Assembly: GCA_950022655.1 (NCBI GenBank)
Contig: OX465580.1
Span: forward strand, 4,015,122 to 4,079,121
Origin: Alentia gelatinosa
Taxonomy: Eukaryota; Annelida; Polychaeta; Phyllodocida; Polynoidae
Length of the DNA stretch: 64,000 bases
Direction of reading: 5' to 3'
Positions within the stretch are counted from its first letter, which is position 1; each line of letters starts with the position of its first letter. The position numbers were made by a program, and so were the translations under genes. Below, one piece after another: positions 1-12,215 of the stretch. Under the pieces are notes generated by a model that was given only the letters and a program-made list of their open reading frames with translations, had not been told where the DNA came from and did not search any database.

Positions 1-68
1 GAGTAACTTATGGATACTACCCAAGGTTGCCGTATACTACCCAAGGTTGCCGTATACTACCCAAGGTT
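1..68. repeat. 20-bp tandem repeat, about 3.5 copies
   Basis: The unit TACTACCCAAGGTTGCCGTA repeats without spacing from the window edge and decays at TTGACATT. It probably continues upstream of the window. Confidence 0.85.
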
Positions 69-237
69 GACATTTAGACCAATCAGATTGTCTCTTACAA
101 AATTCATATGAAAAGCGCAGTGGGGAGTAAACATAAAGTGTCAAGTTACTCGATAAGGTTGGATCTGGCTTCAGGTTTGATGGTGGATGAGCAAATAACG
201 CTAATTATCGTTATTAAACCACATTTGAAGGTATATA

Positions 238-390
238 GGAATAGGGAAACCAAGTGCCAGTGAAAGGAAGTCAAAATTACTCGGTAAGGCTTGGAAAAAT
301 TACTGCCCGCGGCCAAGGCCTTGGGCAGTAATTTTTCCAAGCCTCACCTCGTAACTTTGACTTCCTTTCACCGGAACATAGTTTCCCTCT
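238..390. repeat. Near-perfect hairpin (foldback element)
   Basis: The two arms, each about 70 bp, read AGTGAAAGGAAGTCAAA...GGCTTGGAAAAATTACTGCCC outward from a short centre near 312 (GCGGCCAAGGCC). The outer part is less conserved (GGGAAAC against GTTTCCC). The short open frame across the hairpin is a by-product of the palindrome. Confidence 0.8.
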
Positions 391-889
391 AATACGGATT
401 TGAAACCCAATGATTACGGCCTCACACTGATTGATAACTGGGAAATAGTCCCGCTGTGCTGGGAAGTAAAAAGAAATAGTCCTTCGTCATATACAGCATA
501 TAGCCTATGAGCCATGGGCGCTGCCATGACGCCCCCCAAGTAGGTGTTCTTCACTAATGGAGGTGGAAAAGAAGTGAGTGATAATTGGGAAGTGTCACAA
601 CTCTAGCCTTCCTGACAAAGGTTTATAAAGTGTTCCATGAGAAAAACATCATGTCCTTGGTTTAATCATTGTGTCATCTTGCTCCGTGATGGGTGTAGAC
701 AGTCAAGGGAACCACGGTAAAACATTGAGAAGCAGTTGAATTTTGTAAGAACAAAAAGCAGAATGCAGGTTCTGTCCCCCCAAGGGGCCCACCATTCTGC
801 TGGCCACCTTGTGACTGCTTCATGAACTAACAATGGCTCTGTCCCCTATAGGCCTACCCTATAAAATGAAAATTCCTGGGTTTATTTTA

Positions 890-1017
890 ATTAAAAAATG
901 GATAATAAATATAACAGATGATGGTTTTGTGGACAGTCGGCTCTGTAAACTATTGCACGATAACCACTCTTTTTTTAAGGCTGCTGTCCACAAAACCATT
1001 GGTTATTGTTCATATTT
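890..1017. repeat. Small palindromic repeat
   Basis: The stretch reads GATGGTTTTGTGGACAG near 920 and returns as CTGTCCACAAAACCAT near 983. The same kind of hairpin, with a GGACAGGCGGC core, lies inside the foldback element at 58436-58566, so this is a relative of that inner module. Confidence 0.6.
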
Positions 1018-1295
1018 ATTACCCACCTAATACAAAGTGTCCATAGAAACCACACATGGAGCCTGTATGAACATACCCGGCGCATACAGGTATGTTGTAT
1101 GCTCCGGAGGCGCATACAGAAAAAGAGTGCATAGAGGAAAATAATGCAAAACTAAAACGAACTGTTACCAACATGTCACTTGTCCAGAAAAGAAGTTGAC
1201 TCTGCACAATATCCTCGCATGCACTCGGATATTATTATGCGTTAGCTCCTCGGAGCATACAACCGCTTGTATCTGAAACCAGTCAATACGTTGGG
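1018..1295 (-). mobile_element. Solo arm of large foldback element
   Basis: The segment matches the right arm of the foldback element at 57772-59019: CCACCTAATACAAAGTGTCC, then the CATACCCGG/GTATGCTCCGG hairpin, then CAATATCCTCGCATGC and TATCTGAAACCAGTCAATA. Only one arm is present, so this is a deletion product or an independently mobile arm. Confidence 0.75.
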
Positions 1296-1459
1296 AAAAG
1301 TATGAAAATTAGTGGTTATGGATAGATATGTGAAGCTGCATACACAAATCACTGAAATAGTCTTGAAAACACCTAATCAAAGAGGCAGCCAAATATTTGA
1401 CAAATTTGGGTAGATTAAAGATGCCATTACTGTTATGTTGATCTATAATACATATTAAG

Positions 1460-1570
1460 AAAATGGTGGGGTGGGGGGGGGGGGGTCAGAAAGTGTGACA
1501 TAATATTTTGGGGGGTGGTACAAAATGTGTGACAAAGCGTGACAGGGGGTGGGGAGGGGGGGGGGGGTCC
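1460..1570 (+). repeat. G-rich low-complexity tract
   Basis: There are two runs of more than nine G separated by GTGTGACA-containing sequence. Similar G runs occur near 4718-4735, 5358-5390, 8415-8436 and 8975-8987, and C runs near 28912-28931, 39768-39790 and 49500-49522. Confidence 0.8.
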
Positions 1571-1603
1571 TAAAAATCCCCTAAAAGTATCAACTTTATC
1601 AAA

Positions 1604-1712
1604 ATCTTTTAGACGACATTATAGACGGCTAATACTGTCTGAGATTACAAACTTAAATATCAATAAACGGTAACCCTTGTACGAGGTACAGAAATGTGTC
1701 TCAATATAAAAT
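1604..1712. mobile_element. Internal fragment of GGGGCCCGTTTAAT TIR family
   Basis: GACGGCTAATACTGTCT and AACCCTTGTACGAGGTACAGAAA match the interior of the copies at 12216, 13651 and 39060. Both termini are missing. Confidence 0.6.
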
Positions 1713-2665
1713 CATAGATTATCAAACGGACCCTAGCTTCAATGACAGCCACATCTTGGCCTAATATGTGTTCATAGGCCAAGCACTCAGGCTAGACTAA
1801 TTTCTCTTTACAGACTGAAAACCCGGACATTAGTGCTGCCACCTCGAGGCTTGTCCGGAAACTGACGTGAACGAAGCGACTGCCGCGCCATCTAGTTGTA
1901 GTGACTCTAACTACAAGAGAGCGAGTTTTCGGGCCTGTGATGGCTACACTGGCAACCAGAGCCACACTACGTTAGCTATGGTCGGGTTAGATAAGCGGCC
2001 GCCTTGAATTATCTTACCAGATCTTCCTACTGCTTGTAGTGGGGCAGATGTAGAACATGATTGTGCATTTAATGAAACAAGAATGCGTTTTGGTACATGG
2101 TTAGGGGAACCCCTAAGGAAAACTTTTAGATGTGTGGGCATTGCAGATAAGTCCCAGGAGCCGGGTGGCGGTCATTTTGAAAATTGACCATCACAGAGCA
2201 CTATGACACTTTCAGAATGGTTATTACCAAGAAGAAACCTATATGAATCACCTCAAATGTGTGCAGGAGAAACATAAAGATATGGAATGATTGATTTATC
2301 AATGTTTTTACCATATACCAACATGTGGGGAGTGGCCATCTTGGATTTTCTACCGAAATTTCCATAAATCTGGAAATTCTTCATGTAGGACTCTAGTTGC
2401 AAACACACAAATGACAGAAGATTTATAAAATGATATTTCATGTGTTTCGGAAGATTAAACCTTCTTGATTAACATTGTTAGCTCTTTCTAATTAGAAAAG
2501 AATAACGGAAAATTTATCAAAAATGAGCGTTAACAGTGATAATGGCAATTGGAACGAGGGCCACAGGCAGTCATTGGTCAGTTGGTACTGTATTCTTGGT
2601 CAGTTAGTGAACCAATGACTGCGCAGTAGAGCCAGGTTTACTGTTTGTACCGCCCCCTCCTATCT
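1713..2665. other. No recognised gene; one dispersed module
   Basis: No convincing coding segment is seen. At 2556-2660 there is a module (CAGGCAGTCATTGGTCAG, then ACTGTTTGTACCGCCCCCTCC) that recurs inverted and duplicated at 27600-27830. Confidence 0.5.
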
Positions 2666-4345
2666 GTATACTAGTAGCAAATAGAATGTTTATCATAGAT
2701 GAATGAGCGTGCAATTCAAAACAATTAAAAGGTTTGAGATATATTTAGCCTATGGATAGTTTTCTGTAACCCACTTGCACCCGGTCAACTTGTCATTTCT
2801 GTAACTGCCTATATAGAATCCAAACACATCAAGCACCAGTGGGTCTTGAGGTATTTTGGTCTTGAGTGATTGGTCATGGTCAGCTGGGCACACCTCTAAG
2901 AGACTGTGACACTGGCTCCCTGCTCTGTTCTCATTATCACAGTGAATAGCACACAGATAGTGAAGTGATAGTATGTATGCAGTACCCTGTAAGTCTATAT
3001 GGACCTCTCTAAACTCTAGATGATGTATTTAGCATGTGCAAGCACGCTCTAATAAGTGAATGCTTTATATGTGATTAGATTTGTAACTATATACCTCAAG
3101 CGTTCTAGTTGATTTCTTAAGGTTCTGAACCATGCTATTATAGTCTCAAGACTTTATTAGAGCATGCTTGCACACCCTAATTACATCATCTAGAGGTTAG
3201 AGTCAGAGTTAGAGTGGTCACATTGAACTTTCAGTGTGCTTCCAGAAAACTATCCCTTTACTATCTGCATGCTGTTCACTGTTGTTTTTTTTGGGGTTTT
3301 TTTATTCAGTAGAAAATAAAAGACAAGGTACATTCACCCGTGGGCGTTCTTCCACATACCGGTCAACGGTTGCAAGGACATAACAAGACAAGACTTCACA
3401 TTGTGCGGTGCAAGTAATATAACTAGTCACGTTTAGTACAAATAATTATTCAGATTATCTTTATATCACAGGTCATCTGACACTGTTTATCTTTTATTAG
3501 ACTTTTTTTATTGTAACCAAATCATCCTTTTCGGTAAATACCTAGTATATTTTTACGCAAGTTATATATATGTATAGTGCTGGCACTATATACATTGTGG
3601 TTCAGGTACGTACTACATGGGTATTCATATACTTCACATAAACAGAAAAGACAAATACATCCCCTATGTTTCATAAAATTTGTCACAATCACATAAATAC
3701 CAATATGACAAGAGAATAACAAAATCGGTTTGTCATGGTCATATGACTCATAATCTGTGATGTTTTTTAGGTTGGTAATTTTCCTTTGATTTCGTTAGTC
3801 ACTAGGTATTTCTTGACTCTATTTTTGAAAGTGTTTTTAGTTGGAGTTTTTTGTATTTCTTCTGGGGTTAGTAAATTCCAGATTAACATCCCACGATATA
3901 GAGGGCTTTTTCTATAGGTTTCCGTAGCGGGTCTTTTTGTTTTTATAAGGATCTTATTACTCATCCTGGTCATTCTAGTATTTATTATAATGTTTCCTTC
4001 TAAAGATTTCCACCAAAAAATCATCATCAGTAGATGTAGTGATCTTCTTATTTTTAATGATCTAATCTTGCAAACTGTGATAATGAGAACAGAGGAGGGA
4101 GCCAGTGTCTCAGGGTCTTAGAAGTGTGCCCAGCTGACCATGACCAATCACTCAAGACTGAAATACCTCATTGACCCACTGTTGCTTGATATGTTTTGAT
4201 TCTAGACTCAGGCAGTTAGAGAAATGACAAGTTGACTGGGTGCAGGTGGGTTACAGAAAATATTCATAGGCTAAATCTGACTCAAACCTTCAAACCTTAT
4301 AATAGCACACTCATTCATCTGTGATGAACATACTTTTGGCTCCTA
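2666..4345. mobile_element. Large foldback element with LINE remnant inside
   Basis: The left arm, about 2680-2950, contains TGATTGGTCATGGTCAGCTG and CTGGCTCCCTGC. It reappears inverted in the right arm, about 4073-4345, as CAGCTGACCATGACCAATCA and GGGAGCCAGTG. A second, inner inverted pair flanks about 3090 (GTGCAAGCACGCTCTAATAA at 3036 against TTATTAGAGCATGCTTGCAC at 3154). The spacer carries a LINE fragment (3767-4027). A partial third copy lies at 5697-6080. Confidence 0.7.
3767..4027 (-). pseudogene. Non-LTR retrotransposon ORF2 C-terminal remnant
   Basis: The minus strand encodes about 86 residues ending in a pattern typical of the C-terminus of molluscan LINE ORF2 proteins. A TKRPATETYRKSPLYRG stretch (about residues 30-46) is followed by the LIWNLLTPEEIQ motif (about 48-59) and a basic NRVKKYL (about 68-74). 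The endonuclease and reverse transcriptase are absent, so this is a 5'-truncated, dead copy. It lies between the arms of a foldback element. The family assignment rests on motif recognition; the clade (CR1/Jockey-like) is not resolved. Confidence 0.6.
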
Positions 4346-5042
4346 GTTATGGCAACCAACATGAGACTTACCTTTCCCTTGTGAAAGCCGTTAAGTCTAG
4401 GACACAAATATTATAGCCTCGGGACTTTACAAGAGGTTGGTGGCCAATCTATAGAGCACAGAGTGATTGCTAGTTCGGCTATCATCCACCAGGACATTGT
4501 AAGATAGCGCCACTGTTGTCGGGGGACAACCACTGTTAGCAGTTGTTATAATTTATAGATCAAATTGAGACAAGGCTAAAATTCCTCTTATAATGGCAAA
4601 CCCCCCAAAAATAGTTTCGATAAAATCCATTGATAGTTAGTCCTACCATCTGGTGTTTTGGATGGCATTGGGGCAAAATCACTGCCTCCATAGCACAATA
4701 ACTATGTGCCCTATATTGGGGGGGGGGGGGGGCTGATGGCGGCTCATATATTAGGATAGCTATGTGCCAGATAATCTTCTTCTTTTATTTACACTTTTAT
4801 TTGGGTATTTCCATGAACAGAGCTCGGCTAGGCGGTTCTGCTGCTCTGTCCCGCTACAGTGGCCAGTATGTGATGATAATTATAAAAATATCCGCATTAT
4901 ATAAAAACCTGGCATGGTTCTTTTGGAATATATTTGTATTAAGAGGAAATGATCATATTGTTGACAAAGCCCCTGTTCATGGTCTGTATAGACTTGATGA
5001 CAGACTGAGGGCGGCCCTATTAGAGCGTGCTTGTACGCCATA
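4346..5042. other. No recognised gene; poly-G tract at 4718-4735
   Basis: The stretch is AT-rich and carries an 18-G run. The open frame from 4762 runs straight into the adjacent TIR element and shows no recognisable protein. Confidence 0.5.
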
Positions 5043-5044
5043 TA

Positions 5045-5696
5045 CAGTAAAACCCCTCTTCCGGGACACCCCGCTTAAGGGGACACCCCGCTTTAGGGGA
5101 CAATTTGCTCGGAACGGAAATTTTCCCCTCTATTAAGAGTTTATTTTAACCCCGCTTAAGGGAACACCCCGCTTAAGGGGACACCCCGCTTTAGTGAGTG
5201 AGTGAGATATTAGTATGAGCGACTTTCGCACCCTTGAAGGTAGGGGGTTAGAGGTTAGCGGTGGGCGACACAGGGAGGGCGGGGGGCTTTGAAGGTGCGG
5301 TATTCAGTGAGCCGTCGCGGCTCTCGGCGGCTCACGGTCATAGGGCTGCTGACTTCGGGGGGTGGGGGGTGGGGGGGGGGGGGGTGACATCGAACCGGGG
5401 TGTAAAAAGGAGCAAATTTCACAAGGAATGCATATTCATCTTCAACCTCTCTTATCTATTTATCTTTAATTGTTTGTACATTTATATTCATTTTTATTCA
5501 TTTATATTGTATAATTTATATTTATATGCTTATTTATTAATAAACCTTTTAACCTAATAACCATCATTTCCTTCATTTATGTAGACTCTCTACTTTATAA
5601 CCACTAGCATCCGGAAAACCCCGCTTAAGGGGACACCCCGCTTAAGGGGACACTTGGCCCGGAACGGAGGGTGTCCCCTTAAGAGGGGTTTTACTG
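5045..5696. mobile_element. TA-flanked TIR element, 652 bp
   Basis: The termini are CAGTAAAACCCCTCTT and AAGAGGGGTTTTACTG, flanked by TA on both sides (5043-5044 and 5697-5698). Subterminal CCCCGCTTAAGGGGACA units repeat in tandem. The interior (GACTTTCGCACCCTTGAAGG) matches the copy at 33319-33910 in opposite orientation. TA duplication and the CAGT end fit the Tc1/mariner group, including pogo-like elements. No transposase is present, so the element is non-autonomous. Confidence 0.85.
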
Positions 5697-6080
5697 TACA
5701 TCATCTAGAGGCTAGAGGGGTCCACATACACTTCCAGCGTGCTGCCAGAAAACTATCCCTTCACTATCTTTGTGCTGCTCACTATGCTACTGCCAAAAGC
5801 GCAGGGTGCCAGTGTCTCAGTGTATTAGAAGCATGCCCAACTGACCATAACCAATCACTCAAGACCGAAATACATGATTGAACTATTGGTGCTTGATATA
5901 TTTGGATCCTAGACTCAGGCAGTTGAAGGAATGGCAAGTTGACTCAGTGCAAGTGGGTTACAGAAAATGATCCATATATACTGAATGTAACCCAAACCTT
6001 TCAATTGTTATTCATTCATAATTGCACGCTCATTCATCAATGATGAACATACTATTTACTCCTAGTTATTACTATATACC
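5697..6080. mobile_element. Partial copy of the 2666-4345 foldback arm
   Basis: CATCTAGAGGCTAGAG, then CCAGAAAACTATCCCTTCAC, then ACTGACCATAACCAATCACT and GATGAACATACT follow the same order as the right half of the 2666-4345 element. Its other arm is absent. Confidence 0.65.
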
Positions 6081-6290
6081 CATGCAATATATACTGTAAA
6101 TATGCACCTTTTTGCCATGTAATGTAAGAATGCTGTACGGAACAGTGTTCCGTATGGGAAAATACGGAACACTTCCATAAACGTTTATTAGAATTACCAA
6201 ATCTAGTTTTAGTTTTGATTTAGTAATTTTTTTGTTTTGTTTTGTAGCTTGTACAGCATGGTCAGGACGTTCTATATAATTACATACCTA
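6069..6290 (+). repeat. Dispersed repeat with central palindrome
   Basis: ACTATATACCCAT, then CTGTACGGAACAGTGTTCCGTA (a palindrome around 6143), ending TGGTCAGGACGTTCTATATAA. A second copy lies at 8486-8822 with CGGACCAGTGGTCCG at its centre. Confidence 0.6.
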
Positions 6291-6900
6291 TAGCCGAACG
6301 TCTATGAGATACTATCCGCTGCTAGGAGTGTAGTATAAATAATGTTCGGGCTCACTGAGACACAGTGAATGAGCTATGAAGCGCTGACTTCGTAAGTGAA
6401 TAATATGATGTTTCCTCATCAATTTTAGGTATATAACAATAAGAAAAAGTAGTGACTGAGTCCATACTGATATCATTCTCTGCATTTTGTATACCATAAA
6501 CATGTCCCTCCACCTCCAGCGAAGGGACATATTCAATCTTGTACTAAAGACCCTGAAAGGCAATCCCTACGGGCTCAGCAACTAGATTTTCATTTATCAC
6601 TATTTTTTTATTTTTTTTAATTAATCTTTTTTTATTAGGCACATTCAAATGTTTACATTTGGTTTTCAATGAGCCTACCTTTCATATGGCATCAGCTCAG
6701 CGCTATTCAAGCAAAATCAGTCTATGTGTATAGTTCTATAGTAATATTGGTAATATTAATAGTAATAATGCTAACAACAAATTACCAATAGTGATCGAAT
6801 TAAATGGGTATGGATATGGAATATGAAAAGATGATATTACTTCTAATGGCGATAGCCAAGCACCCTGCCAACTGTTTTAACAGGACGATTGCGATTGCGA

Positions 6901-6903
<3 letters not shown>

Positions 6904-6938
<35 letters not shown>

Positions 6939-6945
6939 ATAAATT
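6904..6945. repeat. (AT)n microsatellite
   Basis: About fifteen uninterrupted AT dinucleotides, followed by an AATATAATAA decay. Confidence 0.9.
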
Positions 6946-7214
6946 TGCTGTCACCCACTTGCAAGTTGAGATCTGGTACGAAGGGCCACTCTCCATGTTT
7001 GAGTATTTTCAACACATATTATAATAGAACCACTGCTTCAATATGATCATCTGAGCATTGAGTACTCAAGTCGGACTAACTACTAATATCGATGTTGATT
7101 ACTTTCTCATGGCCATTTATCGGGAATTTGCGCCAGTGCCTTAACATGCTTTTTAAACGCATATTTTGTGGGTTCTTCTTTAAGTTCTGTCGTTTGTGCA
7201 TTCTATATACTTAT

Positions 7215-7592
7215 AGCTGAACGTCTAAGAAATACTACCTGCTGCTAGGGGTGCAATATTAATAATGTTTCATGCAGTAAATATTCGGGCGCACTGTGAC
7301 CATATAGGGATGCCATTTTCGGCCTTTTGTGAGACAACAGACCTCAAATGACACTCTCTTATTATTATATATCTGAAATCACGAAAAACGCCGTAAAAAT
7401 TACCCAAAAATTAAAAAAAAAACAAAAAAAAAAACAAAAAAAAACCGCCGTTGTAATCTCCATAGGCTTAGTATGGAGACTCTGTATCAGGTGGGTAATA
7501 AAAGCTAGCGGTCGTAACCTACAGCCTTAGAGCGTCTACATCAGTGACACGGCACCCCTAGCAGCGGGTAGACTTATTTCATAGACATTCAA
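7215..7592. mobile_element. TIR/foldback element, CTGCTAGGGGTGC family
   Basis: GAACGTCTAAGAAATACTAC...GCTGCTAGGGGTGC near 7218-7250 is mirrored by GGCACCCCTAGCAGCGGGTA...ATAGACATTC near 7551-7590. Partial copies lie at 6297-6340 and 13472-13512. No coding content. Confidence 0.5.
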
Positions 7593-8485
7593 CGACCCAT
7601 TCACCCACAGGTAGCTACATAATAATATAGGGGATGTTAGAATTTACGTAACGGCTTCGGGGGACGGGCTATGAGACAAATGAAGATACAACAATACAGG
7701 TGTTGCCGTTTCGCGCCACCTAACGGCCCACTGCCTAGTTACGTGGCCGCTCGGACAAACCTGGCCGAGTCTGGCTATATGTGTATAGAAAATACAGCAA
7801 TCACACCTAAGTGTGAACGGTGGATGTCATTACAGGAGCGTTGTTTTTTTGACAGATTGGACTGCTAGAACAATTAAAGGCATTGTATCAACCAGTCTGG
7901 TCTAACAAAACTTTATAATTGATAATTGTTTTTGTTTTAATTTGGAGAAAGATAAGCACATAATAGCTAGGCCTGCCAATGTATTAATGTATATTCAATT
8001 TCGGTGATCCTGTGTTATCTAAGGTATATCTAAAGTATCATTGAGGTGATATACATGTATGATACATCGAATTGGAGCTGGAATACCATAGAATACCATG
8101 AAATCACTGTTATATCTCTGCAAATGATATACACAGGCATTATGAACGTATTACGCTCATAAACTGAGTGATTCAATGCTAAAGAATACGTTGCCAGGGG
8201 CTTGTTTGACTGCAAACATTGCGTAACCACGTAGATAACGTGCGACACCAGCCTGTGGAAAAAGGCCTATTGCATGATAGGGAAAGGTCATTAAGCAGAA
8301 GGTAAGTTCCTCTCATATAATACATACAAGGGCTTTTTTTTTAGTAAAGGGATGAAAAAAGGTATTTATATCTCACTAAATTGTGTCTTGTCAAATCCTA
8401 TGGATGGGTGGTGGGCGGGGCGGGGGGGGGGGGGTACTTGCAGGCGTGACATTTTTATTTATCTATTTATTCATGTATTTAATTA

Positions 8486-8822
8486 CTATATACCCATACC
8501 ATATATACTGTAAATACGCCCCGTGTCGCCATATAACGTAAAAATTCTGTACGGACCAGTGGTCCGTACAGGACAATACGGTCTATCTTCCCATATTAGT
8601 TGTTAATCAAAATGAAATTAATGATTCTTTTTTTAAATTTCAGGTATATAGTAAATAATATAGTAAATATATAACGTCCAACCATGCTTGTACAAGTCAC
8701 AGAACTCGATGATTATTTATGGTTTGTACGGAATGAGGCGTTTATGCCGAGTTCCTTACAAATCGTAAATTACCATCTCGTTCTGTCACTTGTACATCAT
8801 GGTCAGGACGTTCTATATAATT
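8486..8822 (+). repeat. Second copy of palindrome-centred repeat
   Basis: It shares ACTATATACCCATACCATAT and TGGTCAGGACGTTCTATATAA with the 6069-6290 copy. About 100 bp of extra sequence separates the two shared blocks. Confidence 0.6.
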
Positions 8823-9560
8823 TTTCATCTATTTATTTTATCTTTTATTTCCAATTTGAAATAAATTTTATTTTATTATTATTATTATTTCAATTCATTT
8901 ATTTTATTTCATTATCTTTATCATCTTTATTCATTTATTTATTGTTATCTATTCATTTAGTTTTCCTTTTTTTTTGGGGGGGGGGGCTGCCATGTATTAG
9001 ACTTGTGATTTATGACTTATACGAACATAAGGCCTCCTATGTAGACCTGTTACAATAATAATGCCCCAGATTACTCGCAAGTCAAAATAAAACAAGAAAT
9101 ATTCACATGGCTGGAACCTAATCTTGGAACTGCATTGAAAACTGGAACATGATTGAAGTTTATTCATTTGATCTGGCAGAACACTTTGGTATCCATTGAT
9201 ATTCAATGTATACTAAAGGCTATTATACTGCTGAATTATATAAGGCCCAGGTTTAGCATGGTATGGATTGAGACCACCTGTATACAGGTCTATGTTAAAA
9301 CATGCTACTCTGAACGAAGTATGATATATCACAGACCAATTTCCATATGAAATAAAATATAAAAATATCTTTATTCCAGCTTCGGTCAGTTCCATGGAAA
9401 AAAGGGTTAATTTGATTTATTGTAAATATTCTAAATCTTACAATAAAAATTCAGCAAATTTTCATGGTGTAATTTTATTTACCTATTCTATTATGATATG
9501 ATCCATAATTATCTATTTATACTTATTTTTTTCTATCAATGGGTTTATTATTTATAAATG
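8823..9560. other. AT-rich stretch without recognised feature
   Basis: Low-complexity TTATT-rich sequence to about 8970, then unique-looking sequence. Short open frames here overlap on both strands and carry no recognisable motif. Confidence 0.5.
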
Positions 9561-9572
9561 ACCTAACAACAG

Positions 9573-9659
9573 CAGGGGCCCTATGCCACAGCCTATCGGA
9601 GTCCCAACAGTGGAACAGTATTTTGACAGCCCGGTTATTTTTGTCAAACTGTAGACTTG
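9573..9659 (+). CDS. Candidate internal exon, unknown protein
   Basis: After a possible acceptor (ACCTAACAACAG, ending 9572) the + strand stays open in one frame. The translation begins after two phase bases with GALCHSLSESQQWNSILTAR and ends with LFLSNCRL. A GT follows at 9660, but GTCAAG is a weak donor and the polypyrimidine tract is poor. Composition differs sharply from the AT-rich flanks. This may be an early exon of the long + strand gene; its phase does not join directly to the next candidate at 13554. Confidence 0.25.
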
Positions 9660-10056
9660 GTCAAGTCTATATAATACCTTATTAAAAAATATTTATGATT
9701 TATAGCTGAGACTATCATTGCTAATCTAGTCGGAGAGACACAAAATGTTCAGTTGATTGTTGGAGAAGCAGAACAGTCAAATTTCACAATAATTATTAAT
9801 ATAAAATGTATCTTTTCCGCTTATTTATGATGGTGGATAAATTTGTGGATAAATAACACCTGAAGTTAAAGGTAGGTGGCAAGTCTAGGGTAAGCCCAAC
9901 CAGCAGCTGGCGTAAAATTGGGTCAACCACACTGAACACTCTCCAAGCATAGCTCCCGCGCTATGCTAGTAACCAAACCCACACGAGACATCCGCGGGGA
10001 GAGCGTGGTGTGGATCTAGCATCGCGCTATCGTTTGTGTACGCGCTAACAAGCAAA

Positions 10057-10374
10057 ATGCGCGGAAGACGTGGAATTTTCTCCCTATTTACCTCACTTCC
10101 AGAACATGAAGAGGTAGGTACAGTTTCATTTTGGTAAAACGGGTTAATTTAGCAACCCCTGGGGTGGGATTCGAGCTGGTTGCGCTCGTCTTGGCTGGAA
10201 TTCTGCTATAAAACAAGTTGTCTTTTCTGGGTGGAAGTCGCCATGTTTCGGGACCACGAGGTCCCAAGTGTAGCCCAGCAAGGACGAGGGAAGGAAAGAA
10301 GGGCGCCTGAGAACCGCCACAAATGTGGGATATTCACGGAAAAGCCTGTATTTACACTGACAGTATCCACTTGA
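10057..10374 (+). other. Coding-like stretch, possible exon or promoter region
   Basis: An ATG at 10057 in good context (AGCAAAATGC) opens a short frame, MRGRRGIFSLFTSLPEHEE, that meets a donor-like GTAGGT at 10114. A second open frame runs from about 10154 to 10374, with a TATAAAA at 10206 and an ATG at 10242 in GTCGCCATG context. Either could be a start exon; neither has a recognisable domain. Confidence 0.2.
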
Positions 10375-10395
10375 CAGATCGCAATGCTGTATTAG

Positions 10396-10838
10396 CTTCG
10401 TTAGATTGTATTGTTATGTGTTGGCATGATTTGCCAACTCCAAGAGTATCAACATTTAGTTTGAACACTCGCTGACTTGTGACTGAAACATAGCGTTTGT
10501 AACTATTTTATTATTGTATTTTACCAACGCATTTAAATCTTGACATTTCCCTACCCGACAACTCCTACTGTATTATAGTTCTGTTGCTCATACATACACC
10601 TCACTGCTATATTAACTTCGTTAGATTGTATTGTTATGTGTTGGCATGATTTGCCAACTCCAAGAGGACCAACATTTAGTTTGAACACTCACTGACTCAG
10701 TGACTGAGACAAAGTTCCATCGCGTTTGTAATTATTAATATTATTATATTTCACCAACTCATTTAAATTTTGATATTTGCCAACCTACCGGATATTTCCT
10801 ACTGTACTGTAGTTCTGTTAATACTCATACAAACACCT
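10396..10838 (+). repeat. Tandem duplication, 220-bp period
   Basis: CTTCGTTAGATTGTATTG occurs at 10396 and 10616, followed in both by GGCATGATTTGCCAACTCC and AACATTTAGTTTGAACACTC. The copies differ by small indels. Confidence 0.85.
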
Positions 10839-11040
10839 CATTGAAATCAATATAATCCAAAATGGATGTTTATTTAGCGAAAATCCATTTGCTGTGTCAA
10901 CTCTTCTCCAAGCATGGAACAATGCCACTCAGCATCAAGTAGTCAAGAGATAAATGTGTTACTCCCAGTCCAAGTCACTTCACCTACATTAATATTTCCC
11001 ACTGTCCACAACCTATGACATGTGTATATATAAATTATAA

Positions 11041-11446
11041 GGCCACTCAAAAAAACCAAATTGTTTCTCATCACCGCGTTCATCTGCAAAAACGATTTTA
11101 GAAGATATATAAAAAAAAATTTGGGTTAAAATAAGATGAACCTCGATAGAAATTATGAAAAGTATGTGTATTTGGTATCAAATTAAAGCTCCTCATGCCA
11201 GGGATGCTTTCAATGTATACGTAGTATAAATCTGAAAACCCTGAATACGCAGACACCCTGCATAAGCGGACATTTTGGCCTGGAACGGAGGGTGACCGCT
11301 TACGCAGGGTTTAACTGTATGTTTAAAGCCCATTTTATGTCACTTTTAAGCCATCTTTGATCCAGCAAAAAAAAAAAAAAAAAAAAGCGCCCTCATCATA
11401 TTTTTCATGGCTTGGTGATGAGAAACAAGTTTTTTTTTTAGTGGCC
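11041..11446. mobile_element. PIF/Harbinger-like MITE, 406 bp
   Basis: The termini are GGCCACTCAAAAAAA and TTTTTTTTAGTGGCC, with TTGTTTCTCATCACC and GGTGATGAGAAACAA subterminally. A 3-bp TAA duplication flanks it (11038-11040 and 11447-11449). A TAA/TTA duplication with a GG-starting TIR is characteristic of PIF/Harbinger. A palindrome related to the CAGTAAAACCC family (about 11240-11325) sits inside. The copy at 35171-35576 has the same length. Confidence 0.85.
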
Positions 11447-12214
11447 TAATCACACATTAGTAGTCTATGGCAGGCATTTATTCACAGTTTAACAGCTGCA
11501 GTAGGGTCTAAACACACATGTGGTGGTGCTGGATGGATCATGGGACCTGGTTTTAGGTTTGGCCTAGTTCTTGGACTGTTTTACCCACACCCAAGTTTAA
11601 TTCTAATTTCTACCAATCCGTAGTCAGTCGTCAACCAACTTTATATTAGAAATGGATCTAATAGTTGAACTTCAGGGGGGCAAGTTTTCCGATATTTGAC
11701 GTAATTCCCACATTTTATACCGTACACTGGCAACACTAAAATGCCGATAGATATGTCGATTCATAGCCATTCTGTTCCAAAATAATGTGGTAAATGATTC
11801 TTTTTAATAGTTGTTTCAAATTTCCGATTTTTGCTCAGTCCCGACTTTCATTCCTGTATATAACTGCCAGACCCCAGAATTGTTTCTAAAATTATATCAG
11901 CCTGAATTTAGGGACTATGATATGTTGTTAATTTATAGCTCAGAACTGGTTCAGATTAATATTTGGGAAATAAATTATAGCTCAAAATTGGCATGATTGC
12001 GATGCAGACATACTTAGGTAATTTTGACGGCATCACTGTTTTAATTCAACCATGCGGAATAAATGCCCTGAAGCGCATCGACATGCCGTTACAATTAACC
12101 TAATTGCTAATTTACTCTGGCGGTAAACGTCAAACACATCTGGAGCGTGACACTTGTACTTTCTAAACAGAAAAAAACCCACAACTTTCTAAACAGGTTG
12201 CATAGTCATGATCT
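11447..12214. other. No recognised gene
   Basis: Unique-looking AT-rich sequence. The open frame at 11811-11996 has no recognisable motif or splice context. Confidence 0.45.
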
Positions 12215-12215
12215 G

